NCBI GenBank assembly: GCA_036784855.1
Contig: JAZDSV010000027.1
Span: 17,501 to 81,500 of the forward strand
DNA from: Aphelidium insulamus
Taxonomy: Eukaryota > Aphelidiomycota > Aphelidea > Aphelidiaceae
DNA length: 64,000 bases
Reading direction: 5' to 3'
How positions within the stretch are numbered: the stretch's first letter is position 1; each line of letters opens with the position of its first letter. Both the position numbers and the translations under genes were made by a program. Below the pieces are notes generated by a model. That model had not been told where the DNA came from. It saw nothing but the letters and a program-made list of their open reading frames with translations, and did not search any database. Of the stretch, positions 45,201 through 55,630 are shown one piece after another.

Positions 45201-48200
45201 GATGCTGCGGGAGTTGGTGGCCAGCAGTGCGGCCACAGTAGCTACACGAAACGAAGCTTCTTCCACGGCATCGTCCTCGCAGGCACGATCACCAACGGGG
45301 AGTGACACAGGGCCGGCCAGTCGAGACAGCAGTGCGGCTGCGCGTGCAGGAGACGCCGACATGGACGATGCCACGCTGTCACTGAGCCAGCAGATTGCCA
45401 GCGAACTGTTGCAGAAACTCATCGAGGAAAAGGGCGAGAGCTTTGTGGTGGCGGACGATGACGCCGACGACCAAGACAGTGTTCCCGGCTACCGCAAGCG
45501 CCGCCGCACCGCCACCAACGACCCCAACAACCCGCTGTACATCTCGCCCGACTACCGGCTGCACAACGACTTCCAGGTGGACCTCTTCTACCCGCAGTTC
45601 AGTCTGCAGACATCTTCGACGGGCGGCACAGAAAGCAGCAGCAAGAGCGCCGACCAGCCCGGCAGCGGCTACGTCATTATTGCGGCACAGACGGCCACGC
45701 TGCACTCGTCCTCCATCTACGACGACGATGTCGGGCACTCGCGACACACGCAAAAGGTGAAGCAGCGCCACCTGGCCAAGATTGACAACGCCCAGTTCTA
45801 CACGGTGTTTCGCGCCGATGTCGCCCGGCAGCTGTGGCAGTGTGGTCTGGTGGAACTGAGCAGTGGTGGCGGCGGCTTTACCAGTACTACTTCTCTGGGG
45901 CAGCAGCTGCAGTGGCCCGTCTGGGTGCCCATGGAGTGTCTCCTGAATCAGTCCATATCCACCGAAGAGTTCTCGCGCATTGTGGAGCGCGCCACGGTGG
46001 AGGTGCAGTACGACGCCTGCAACGCCATGTACGTGGCGCCACCGCGTCGCATCCGCCAGGAGGCATTCCACGCCAAGGTGCCGGGGATGTTTGCCGAACA
46101 CTCGGACCCGCTGGAGCACGTCAACTCGCTGTTTGTGCGGTTCCCGCAGCTGGCACTCACGGCGCTGTCTGCGCAGTACTGCGCCATCCACGACGTCATT
46201 GCCAACCTGTTGGTGTTTAGCAAGGACGCGGACCGCAAACGATCCACGGAACAGGCGAGCACCATGATGTTTGCCCTGCTGAAGGAGGACTTGGCGGACC
46301 TGGTCGGTGTGGCGCAGAAACTGCAGGCGAATCTGCGCCGACTCAACCGCCTCATCCAGGCCAGTGATCGGCGTCTGGCGCGGCAACCCGTCGGCATCGT
46401 AGCCGCTGCGCCGACAGATGTGGACAGGCAGCAACAACAGATTAATGCCGCAGATGCACACCGCTCTCTGGTGGCGCAAAAGAGCTCCGCGGCCCTGGAG
46501 CTGATACTGGTGATGGACGCCGTGCGACGACTTGCCAGTCAGCGCCAGCAAAAGGATAATGCCAGTCGCAGCATGCGCACCGTGGTCTCGTCGGACCAGC
46601 TCACGTGGCACTTTCGCCTGGACTCCGGTGAGCCGCTGTGCCAGCTCTCACTGGTCAACAGCACATTCAAGTCCGTCCAATACGAGGACCAGTCCAATGT
46701 GAACACGGTGGAGATTCAGCGCATCTTGCTGGACAACAAGCTGCCCGCGCAGTCCTACCTGCAGCTGATTGCGCCCTACACCGCCGACAAGTCGAGTGCG
46801 CGCGAACTGGACTCCAGCCGTGCCCAGATGCTTCGTGTCTACTGGCGCGAGCTGGCACCGGTATGTCTATCTGTGTTATGATACTCCCTTGACTTCTCTC
46901 TGTTATATTATCTTCTACCAATAATTACGTTGTAACAATGATGACAGGTTGCGGGAATACCAATTATCGACCACTTTGAAGTGAATATTCACCCGCTGCT
47001 GTTTCAGCTGACGTACGAAGTGGCCAAGGGATTGATCGAGTATTTGTTTCCCAAGAGGCGCAAGTCGCAGCGTCGGTCCACAAAGGACACGGACGGCAAC
47101 AGTGGCAAATCCGTGGCAGTTGTTGCTGGCGGGAGACGATCCCAGCCACCGCGAGCCAGCTCCGAGCAAACACTGGCCACTGTGGACGGCGTGTCGTTGC
47201 TGCAAGAGAGCTCTGCTGCCACTCAAGGGTCACTGAGGGAGACGCGGTCTGGGAGCTTTGCACTAAAGCGGTCCGTGTCCAGCTCCGGGTCATCATTCCG
47301 TGCCCGCTTGCCGTCATTTCTTCGACACACGCACGGCGAAGCTTCGACGTCAGCCGGCAGCGGCAAACTGGTAGAGTCGGCATCGGAAGAGTCCTTGCAG
47401 TCCCTGGGCAGCAGTGGATCCGCCGAGTCTGCTGCCGCGGAACTGACGGTCCCAGCTGCCGACATGACCAGTGTCAATTCATCCACGGACACGGCGAGCC
47501 TGCGCCACGCTCGATACAGCCGTACCTTGAGTCGAAACACTGCGCCGCCCGCCGCCGACAGTGATGCCGTGCTGCGCAACCTGGAGCTGGGTGAAGACAG
47601 CGATGTCCAGTTAATGAAGGACCGTGCCTCCGCCAACAAGACGTTTGTTTACATTAAAATTCCCGGCTCCACGCACTGCATCAGCTATCACGTACGCAAT
47701 ATTGTATGCAATTTGCAAAATATTAATAGCCGCTGTGTGCAGGGCGAAAAAGATTCAAATATTGAAGACTTGCACGAGTTTGTGCTGCGGCTGCCCACGC
47801 TAGAGTACCACAACAGCACGTGGACGTCGCTGGAGTTTCTCATGCAAATACGGCGAGGTCCGTGTGTGCGATTTGTTATATGTATTTGTGTTGATGAATC
47901 GGTAATAGATATTGCAATGGCCGTGTTCTCCCAGACCGGCTCCTTCATCCGAGAAAAGCTTGCGTGGCGAAAACGTCCACCAACGGTCAAGCAATCTGAT
48001 AAGCAATCAATTCCATCCATCCAGACTGTGTTTACCCCGCTGCCCACAATCACAGTGGAAACGGGCTCTCCCCGCAGCCAGCAACGGTCACGCGGCCCCA
48101 AGTCCGTGAAAACAGTCGACTTTGCACCACCGCTGGACTCAGCAAATAGTGCGACGGTCACAGTGCCAAGCACCACCACAATCACCACCACTCCCCCGTC

Positions 48201-48303
48201 ACCTGTTGCGGCACGCAGTAGCGATCCGGTGGATACCATCAGTGCTGTCACAACGCGCGCTACAGTGTCCACTCTGGACAAACCCGTTCGGCAAAGCCAT
48301 TAG
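39254..48303 (+). CDS. BLTP2: Bridge-like lipid transfer protein (BLTP2/Hobbit/FMP27 family)
   Basis: Seven exons: 39254-42484, 42533-43693, 43744-44560, 44696-46860, 46948-47691, 47743-47857, 47909-48303 (2875 aa; introns 48, 50, 135, 87, 51, 51 bp; all phases consistent). Start chosen at MASSTVVWTATLLCGLCAVVVYLGF, an N-terminal ER anchor as in Hobbit and KIAA0100. A very long beta-rich body follows (RBG repeats, the lipid-conducting groove). Late conserved blocks are clear: VHGLKVLWNVQLRSRIFQL, a coiled coil near 44700-44900, EEFSRIVERATVEVQYDA, FHAKVPGMFAEH, GIPIIDHFEVNIHPLLFQLT with EYLFPKR, FVYIKIPGSTHCISYHGEK followed by NIEDLHEFVLRLPTLEYHN, and TGSFIREKLAWRK. It bridges ER and plasma membrane for phospholipid transfer. 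Length suits the family (about 2,200-2,700). Largest gene of the window and strongly supported. Confidence 0.9.
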
Positions 48304-48900
48304 TTTTTAGTTTGTTTCTTTGAATATATACATTTAGCACACTTGATGTAAATACTGTCAGCCGGGCATTTGTCCTCATCAAAGATTACCATAACTGCTG
48401 AGGTGTTGCTGAGTGCGCTGCCTCCCGTCGAACAACCATTACCTTTATTTTTTAAAGATCAAATGAGCGGCTTGTCGTGATTTGAGCATATCTACATTAT
48501 GCTGCCGGCGGATTCGAGCTCAAAGACTTGGACAACTATTGCTCATATTGCTGTGGCTAAGGGTCCAAGGCTGACGAATCACAGCACACTTAAAGAATCA
48601 CAACGGTCCAACGGATGACCTTGAGTGCTTTGTTGTTCACTGTGATATTACCAGGAATGAGCTGTAAAAGTCTAATCAAGATGAGGAAGCAGCTCCTGTC
48701 ATTTTCTCAACTCTGGCTAAACATTGAACAATGCAAGGATCAACTAATATCAACTAATGCCTCTTTAGACGCTTCACAAGATCGCAACTGACCAGTCATA
48801 AAACGCCGTCAAATTTTACGATCGTCCAATCACAGCATCGATCAATGTGCATCTTGAAGGGGCTGATTGATGTTGTGCATTCTTGCATTCTGCCTTTGCA
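48304..48900. other. Intergenic with promoter-like end
   Basis: About 600 bp without a recognisable gene. Near its end, GTCCAATCACAG at 48824-48835 stands about 70 bp before the next start. Confidence 0.45.
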
Positions 48901-50878
48901 ATGAATTTCCGCTTGCTTTCGCTGCTTGTCGCGCTTTTCGGCGATGCTTTCATGCCGCCTGATGCATCGTGCAGTAGAGCTGCTGCGGCGCCGGCGGGTG
49001 GGAGCCTTCCCTACGGTACGTTGTGTCTACAATTTCCGCACTTGTTGGTGACCAATTTATGTTGACAATACAGGTGTCGACAGCATGGATGTTGATACGG
49101 ATGCTGCAGAAGCCGATGCACGCGAATTTAACGGCGACTCACATGCATTCCTCTTGCTGGCGCTACAAAAACACGACTGGGATCGAGCCATGCTTGCCCT
49201 AAATGACGGAGCGACAATAACTGAGGAAGAATTTGCCACGTTGCGAAAGAATGGGCACCTAGTCAATGTGGAAAACCATCCAGTATATGACGCCTTGGTG
49301 GCCAATGGTTGGCACATTGGCCGAAAAGGACCACTGCACCGCTGGACACTGGGGAACTCGGTGACGGGCCAGCGGGCGGCTAACTTTAATCCATATGACC
49401 TAGCCAAGGACGGAAATTTGTCGGCACTGAAGTATTTGCAAGCGCAGGGCTACTTTGACGCAAAGGCGTTCGATCCATTCAATGTGGCCATAGCACGCAA
49501 TGAGAAGGAAATACTGGAGTGGGGCATGGCAACGTTAACAATTACCCCATCACATCTCGCATCGATGGCAATACGCGGATTATTGCCTTACATGCAGCGC
49601 TCAGTCCGTGAAAAAAAAGTGAAGATGGATGACAGGGTTTGCATGTATGCAGTCGACAGAGGCAACGTTGATGTTGTAGTTTGGGCATTGGAGAACGGGG
49701 CTGCGATAGACACATTTTCAAAGCTGCATATACTGCACAACGGCTGGTTTAATCCGGTATGGCTTCACAAGTATGTCCCGTTTGCTCCCGACGAACTGCA
49801 CAAGATTATTGTGGAATATACCACTGGCGAAGTGGCCATCATTATTTCCCTCGGCTACAAAATTGACGTTAAATCTCTCTGCCTGATGGCCGCAAATGAT
49901 AAGGTTCATTTGACTCTTGAAGCATTGCGTACGCAGAAAATTGAAGGTGAATGGCCATCAAACGCCGAGAAAGTCAGCCTTCTGTGGGCCATTAACCATT
50001 CCGCCGATTTGCTTCCATCAGTTAAAGACGAAATCATTGCGGCTGGCAACTCTAACTTTCTGTACTTTGACATGTCAATTGTGGATGAAAATGTGATTGC
50101 CACTGCGGCGGCCAACAATCAATGGGACCTTGTTGAGTACTTGATTGTCAACGGAAATACTGCTGTAGACGAGGAAACCCTTCAACTCATGGCTGCTGCT
50201 GGACATGCCGACCTGATTAATTTGGCCTTGAATAAGGGAGCAAAACCAACCCAGAAAGCGGGTTTAGAGGCCGCCAAGAACCGAAATTGGCCAGCACTAA
50301 AAGTGCTACTCCGCGGCGGATTGGACCCAGATGCCGGAACCCGTCGGCTTATGGTCTATAATCAGCTTCAACTGTTTCTAGAATTCCCAGATGTCAAACT
50401 GTCGAAAGATGATGTTGCTAGTCTTGCTCGTCTGCACCAGTGGGATCTGGTGGCTCGTGGTATCAAAGAGGGAGTCGAGCTATCCCGAGCTACCAAGGAC
50501 GAGATCATTAAGGCGGATCAGTACATGCTTCTGATTTCACCCAAAGTTCTGGTAGAAGATGGCGACATTATTGCCGCAATGAGGTTTAAAAAATGGGAGC
50601 TGGTCGACTGGGCTGTGCTGTCAAACTTTCAAATGACCACAGATACGTTTGAGGATGTTGCTGTTAATGCCAAGCATGTGCATCGGGTAATCATGGCCTC
50701 CAGGGAGAACTTCCCCAATGACCTTGATCCCGATTACGTTGAAATACTTGAATGCTGGAAACCGGGGTCAGCCAACCTGGAGCGTCACAACAATGTCAAG
50801 CAAAGAGTCCAGGAGATGATGGAGGAGTATCAGAAGAACTTTGGCGGAACAGAAGAAGAAGAATCCACAAGGGTTTAA
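48901..50878 (+). CDS. Secreted ankyrin-like protein 2
   Basis: Exons 48901-49015 and 49074-50878 (639 aa; 58-bp intron GTACGT...CAG, phase consistent). Exon 1 encodes the signal peptide MNFRLLSLLVALFGDA and a Cys/Ala-rich linker; exon 2 encodes the whole mature chain. Degenerate ankyrin-like helix pairs run throughout: AFLLLALQKHDWDRAMLAL, DLAKDGNLSALKYLQAQG, MYAVDRGNVDVVVWALENG, TAAANNQWDLVEYLIVNG, LMAAAGHADLINLALNKG, AAKNRNWPALKVLLRGG, LARLHQWDLVARGIKEG. A C-terminal acidic coiled coil (KQRVQEMMEEYQKNFG) ends the protein. Same layout as the protein at 34842, but this one has a separate signal exon and more diverged repeats. Export is inferred from the signal peptide; targets unknown. Confidence 0.75.
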
Positions 50879-50882
50879 AATT

Positions 50883-50903
50883 TTGCTGCTTAGCGGCAAA
50901 AAA
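50883..50903 (+). terminator. Stem-loop after ankyrin gene 2
   Basis: TTTTGCTGC and GCGGCAAAA pair (one G-T wobble) around TTA, directly after the stop codon, as a hairpin does after ankyrin gene 1. Confidence 0.3.
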
Positions 50904-51096
50904 TCACTTTAATACTTTTAACCACCTAAGCTAATACATCATATATACGCAAGTTGTGTGCCTACAGGCTACGTTGTTAGCATTTACTTATGTTCCTACA
51001 TGCACAAGCATTGAAGTGAAATAGTTTTATGCATGCAAGTAAATATTTACACACAATGCTGTACAATAAATATTAACAACTGCCGAACACTCATTT

Positions 51097-53489
51097 ATGG
51101 TGACGGCACAATTATCGGCACCACAATCGGCGCCGCTGTCACCGGCCTCGTCGGCATCACAGCATCGGCACCACAACGCCGCCTGGCACTCCATCGACAC
51201 TACTCTTGCCGCTGGAATGGGTGCGTCCGACAAGCTGCAGCAGCGGTCGGCGGCACACTCATCAACCGGCGCCACCACCACCCCTGCCAGCGCCGCCGAT
51301 CTCCAGATCGTGGGCCTGTGCCTGCTGTGGTACGCCAGCTCTGCCGTCACCAACAACATCGGCAAGCAGATCCTGCAGCTGGCGCACATTCCCGTCACAC
51401 TGACCTATGTCCAATTCGCATTCGTCAGCGGGGCCTGCTTCTCCGTGGGCCATGCGGTGCAGCTGCGGTGCGCCTCTCTGTCTCTGTGTGCCACACATGG
51501 AGTTCTTATTACATCATTGTTTGAAGGGACTCGATGATGGTGGCCAGTCGGCACGCGCACGGCGTTGGCGAGGTGGGCGGTGGTGATTCCGGCGGCAAAT
51601 CTCGTCGTGCGCACAGTCCATTTGCGGGTGTATCACGGTCGCCGCTCCGTCGTCTCTGGGACTGGATACACTTGCCGCCCAGGCGCATGACAGCGCGACT
51701 AGTTGCCCTTGTAGAGTCGTGGTCGAGTGGCGGTGCGATAAGAGGTGGTAGTGGCATTTTGGACAGTGGTATCAGCAGTGGACTTGACATGGGGATAAAA
51801 AGTCGGCGCCGGTCTGGTGCTGAGGAAACTGTGTGGCAGCGGATAGTGTCTGGTGCTGGTCAGCTGGCGATATTTGTTCTGGCCACGGTACTGTGCTGGA
51901 TTATTGTCGCTGTTCGTATCCTGCTCGACTTGCTGTTTCGCTGGCTGACATTGGGACTGGTACGTGACATATCTGTATGTATGCGTGTGTATGTATACCT
52001 ATGGCAATTCTTATATGTATTTGTTATGCGGTAGATCAGATGCTATAAACTTTCCATTTTCTTGCCTGACATTGCAAACGGTAACTATTGGCAGGACATG
52101 GACAGGGAACCCAAGAATGTGGTGCCGCACAGCTTGCTGGGGCGAGTACAGCCGCCTAGATTGCGAGTCGTTCTCGCCATCGCCCCACTTAGCTGCTTCC
52201 TGCTCAGCGGTCACATGTTTTCTTCAGTCGCACTGGATCGCGTTCCAGTTGCCTTTCTGCACACCATCAAAGTGGGTTAACGATAAATACGTCAAAATGT
52301 ATAACATTTCAGGCACTGTCGCCGCTGTTCACAGTGGCCATTTATCGGTTCGTGTTTTCCACCGTGTACTCCACCGCCATTTACGTGTCGCTGGTGCCGC
52401 TCACTGTGGGCGTGATGCTCGCATGTGCCGGCGAACTTGCATTCACTGCATTCGGCCTATTTTGCGCCATCTGTTCCACACTCATTTTTGTGGTGCAAAA
52501 TATTTTTTCCAAGAGTAAGCGTGATTATTGTAGCCTATTGTTTTATCATTCACCGCGCAACAGATTTATTCAAGCAAAAGTCGCTGGACAAATTGTCCAT
52601 GCTGTTTTACTCGAGCACAATTGCATTCGTTCTCATGACACCCATATGGTTCTACCTGGAGGGCGGCAAGGTGTTTGGGGGCGGGGCTGTCGCGGACTCA
52701 AGCGCGACCCAGTCAACACCGCCGTCGGCATGGCTGATGGCACGCTTGATTGCGCTGAATGGCGCCGCGCACTTTTTGCAGAACGTGTTTGCATTCGCCG
52801 TGCTGCACTCGGTGTCGCCCGTCACATACAGCATCGCATCGCTGCTCAAACGCATCGTGGTCATTGTGGCCAGTATCGTTTGGTTCGGTCAGCTGGTCTC
52901 GGCCACGCAAATTGTCGGCGTGATGCTGGCGCTGTCTGGTCTGGCCATGTATCAGCGGGCGCGCATCACGGGCGGCAGTGAGCGGGAGCTCTTGCACAAG
53001 CGGCCGTCTGGTTCGTTGCTGTTTGCTGTTTGTTGTTTGTTTGTCTGCGTCATTCATAGTTATAGTATATACATACATCTACATATCGCCACTACCTATG
53101 ATCTGATTATTGTAGTGAGCGCACAGGCGGACAGGCAGAGCAGTGACGCTGTGTTTGATCTGTATCCGCAGCGGCATGGCATGGATGTGCGCAGTGATAC
53201 CGCTGCAAAGGGTCAGCCCCGCCACTCAGCCGCCGCCACCACACTGCCACCACGATCATTGAGTGGCGGGCACTCCATGGCCGCCGTCACCGAGACCATA
53301 CCGCAGCTGCAACAGTCTTACTCCATGGGTGGCCTGGCTGTGCATCGGGGCGGTGCAGACAATCACAATAGCGAGCACTGGACCGGGCATGGCAGTCGGG
53401 ACAAGCAGCTGGGCGACGACAGTGCACCCACGCATCCACCATTCCCACTGTTTGCACACCCCTCTCCCGCCAAGACGGCCATCGATTGA
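51097..53489 (+). CDS. TPT/SLC35-family transporter, SLY41-like
   Basis: Six exons: 51097-51485, 51527-51959, 52095-52271, 52313-52514, 52564-53010, 53116-53489 (673 aa; introns 41, 135, 41, 49, 105 bp; phases consistent). Hydrophobic segments alternate as in the triose-phosphate/nucleotide-sugar translocator fold: LQIVGLCLLWYASSAVTNN, VTLTYVQFAFVSGACF, SSVALDRVPVAFLHTIK joined to ALSPLFTVAIYRFVF, VPLTVGVMLACAGELAFT, ICSTLIFVVQNIFSK, NGAAHFLQNVFAFAVLHSVSP, YSIASLLKRIVVIVASIVWFG. HTIKALSPLFTV across a splice junction is the family signature. A hydrophilic loop of about 110 residues after the second helix and a long disordered C-terminus recall yeast SLY41, which acts in ER/Golgi. Substrate cannot be read from sequence. 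The first intron (51486-51526) is the least certain. Confidence 0.82.
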
Positions 53490-53580
53490 TTAGACTGTTG
53501 TTTGGAACATTATATTATAGTCATAGTAAGCTTGCATATATAGATATATATATATATATTATAGTGGTATGCAAGCACGT

Positions 53581-53890
53581 CTATGAGCGCTCTATATTGA
53601 CGTGCAACACCAGTGGGACAGCCATTGGCCACGGCCCACTCAACTGTTCCTGGTGCTCACACAATTCCATCTCTTCATACGTCTCCTTGGGCACACCATG
53701 GCCGCACTCCACGGGAACTCGCGTTCCTACTGTAACACGTTCAAGTGCCCGCTGTCCGCCGCGTATCCTCACTTGTGTCCTCGCCCTTTGCACCCATTAC
53801 CCAGCAGCTATTGCAGTGTGCGCAGATCGCCGCGCTGAACGGGTCCGCATCCTCAATGATGTGCCAGTTGAGCCGGTGTTATTGTGAATA
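53581..53890 (-). other. Possible small minus-strand gene, unrecognised
   Basis: The minus strand reads WHIIEDADPFSAAICAHCNS (about 53860-53800) in one frame and RALERVTVGTRVPVECGHG to NIERS, stop at 53581, in another. The two would join only through a very short intron (22 bp by my reading) or a frameshift. CxxC in CAHCNSC hints at a zinc knuckle. The opposite strand is open too. Evidence is thin. Confidence 0.25.
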
Positions 53891-54024
53891 TAAAATGCGG
53901 TGACAGGTGGTGAGTTTACGGCTCTATAAATCACACATATGCTAGGACTACATATTTGAGACCAAAATTTGGTATATTGACTTCATTGCTGAATAGGGCA
54001 GGTTAAAATAACTAAATTGTACCG

Positions 54025-54581
54025 TTAAGAGACATCCATCATTGAGGAGCCGCCTGTTTTTGCTTTTGCCGCGCAGTACTGACGTGCTAAGGTTGCGGTT
54101 TGGAGATGTCCCTTGTTGGTTGCAATTTCAAATGCGCTGGGATCACAAGGAGCACCATTGTCGTGCAGCCATTGCAGCACAGCAGTTTGACCAGACATTG
54201 CCGCCGCATAACTCCAAGCGTTTGAGTCTGCCGGCTGGAACCGTCCATCTCGAACCAGAGCTGCCAACATTTTGATATTTCCGGCGACAATAAAGGCAAT
54301 AGTCATCTTTTGCGGATGGTATGAGTTCATTAGCTGTGTGGGTATAGCTGTTGTGGGTTTGCAAAACGCGCGGCAACCTCGACCAGCTCGCCATTAAGCT
54401 CACGACAAACATCATTGAGGGTGTCAACCCACGGAGTTTTGAAATTTCGCTGTCTGTGGCCAGTTTCTCCGATATTGTATCCATCAAGGTCATCAAACTT
54501 GCGCTTGCGCGTTGTCGAAACACAAATTGCAATTGCCATGCAGTATACTAATAGCGCCGTTAGTATATTTGCGAAATACAT
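54025..54581 (-). CDS. Short secreted ankyrin-like protein 3
   Basis: Minus strand, exons 54581-54378 and 54333-54025 (170 aa; 44-bp intron GTTGCC...CAG, phase consistent). Exon 1 encodes a signal peptide (MYFANILTALLVYCMAIAIC), a basic KRKFDD stretch and a helix (VDTLNDVCRELNGELVE). Exon 2 has an ankyrin-like pair: TIAFIVAGNIKMLAALVRDG and NAWSYAAAMSGQTAVLQWLHDNG, PCDPSAFEIATNKGHLQTA. It is a shortened relative of the other two secreted ankyrin proteins, or an independent small member. Without the intron the first frame stops just before the second begins, so the intron call is needed. No CCAAT element is seen upstream, unlike the others. Confidence 0.65.
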
Positions 54582-55099
54582 TTGCTAGTGTGGACTGGGA
54601 GGAGGCATTGCGCTAGCTAGTTTATGTATCTGCGTGATGGCAACAATCCAGCATCCCGATCAATGCTGGTCCCGCATACCGATCGGACAAATCAGCCAGC
54701 ATCAGATTGCCTTCGCGGCGTAATGGCAGCTATATGGTTACGCCGCCGCCAGCAGCGACGTTAGTACATAACAGCAATGTAGATGAGATATGTTGGTAGG
54801 CAATTTACAGCACAGATAGACACGGCATAAGTTTCCAGAGATGAATTCACCTAGTCATTTACACATTAGGTGCATGCACAAGTGCTTGTGACGCCGTTAT
54901 AGTAAGCTAGCTGTTCATATACTACATTATCATTCTTGCAGTCAATGAGAATATGTACAAGTCTACTGAGAACTAAATATGTACCTACGGGATGCCTCCC
55001 GAATGCCACTGCCCGAACATAGTCTAACCCAATTGGCACATTAGATACATGGATAATTTAATGCATATGCATGTATATTGCACCGAATAACCACGCGCG
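54582..55099. other. Intergenic, nothing recognised
   Basis: About 520 bp between two minus-strand genes with no frame or motif I can support. Confidence 0.5.
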
Positions 55100-55477
55100 T
55101 CACACGGCCAGCGACCAGCGACCCTTGGCCCGTCGACGCGCCAACAGCTCACGGCCGGCCTTGGTGCGCAGTCGCCGCAGAAAGCCGTGCTTGTTCTTGC
55201 GCTTCACCACCGACGGCTGGTACTCGCTGCCGTACTGGCCGCGAATAAACCGCAGCTGTGTCCACTGCAGAGCCCCACTACAGATATTACGCATGAATAG
55301 TGTGCAGTAATGGGTGCAAGATAACGCGTACGCAAATGCCGGCCGTAGACTGGCCAGGAGGTTGCCATTAGTGGTATAAGGAGCGGGAGGTGTGATAATC
55401 GTGGCACCGACCGCAATGGGACTACCGCGGCACGCCACGGAGCGTCCAAGTTGCTGCCGTAGCGACGACAACAGCAT
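55100..55477 (-). CDS. MRPL34: Mitochondrial ribosomal protein bL34m
   Basis: Minus strand, exons 55477-55332 and 55277-55100 (107 aa; 54-bp intron). The last 40 residues are the bL34 core: [18 protein letters not shown] and [20 protein letters not shown], close to bacterial L34 with one extra lysine-rich turn. The N-terminal about 65 residues ([19 protein letters not shown]) are Arg/Ser-rich without acids, a mitochondrial presequence. It is a large-subunit protein of the mitochondrial ribosome. The gene diverges from the SHANK-like gene with 153 bp between the two start codons, so the two promoters overlap. Confidence 0.93.
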   Translation of the reverse strand: MLLSSLRQQLGRSVACRGSPIAVGATIITPPAPYTTNGNLLASLRPAFAYALSCTHYCTLFMRNICSGALQWTQLRFIRGQYGSEYQPSVVKRKNKHGFLRRLRTKAGRELLARRRAKGRWSLAV

Positions 55478-55630
55478 CGCGTGACGTGATTAATTGGCGG
55501 AGCGAAAATCTATTTTGGGATTGTTACGTGTGGTTGCGCTGTGTCTTGGCTGTTACCGCTCTGTTCTACATAGTCGATCTATTTGTGCAGATACTCAGAC
55601 AGCAAGAGAGAGATTTCATTTCAGTATAAT

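Noticed and set aside
45379-46611. 410-codon minus-strand open frame
   Set aside because: It is the mirror of the BLTP2 exon on the plus strand, which has conserved family motifs; G/C-rich third positions keep the reverse frame open.
53486-53887. 133-codon plus-strand frame
   Set aside because: Begins in an AT repeat, rich in Cys, Ser and Pro without pattern; the minus strand has somewhat better coding character, though that too is weak.
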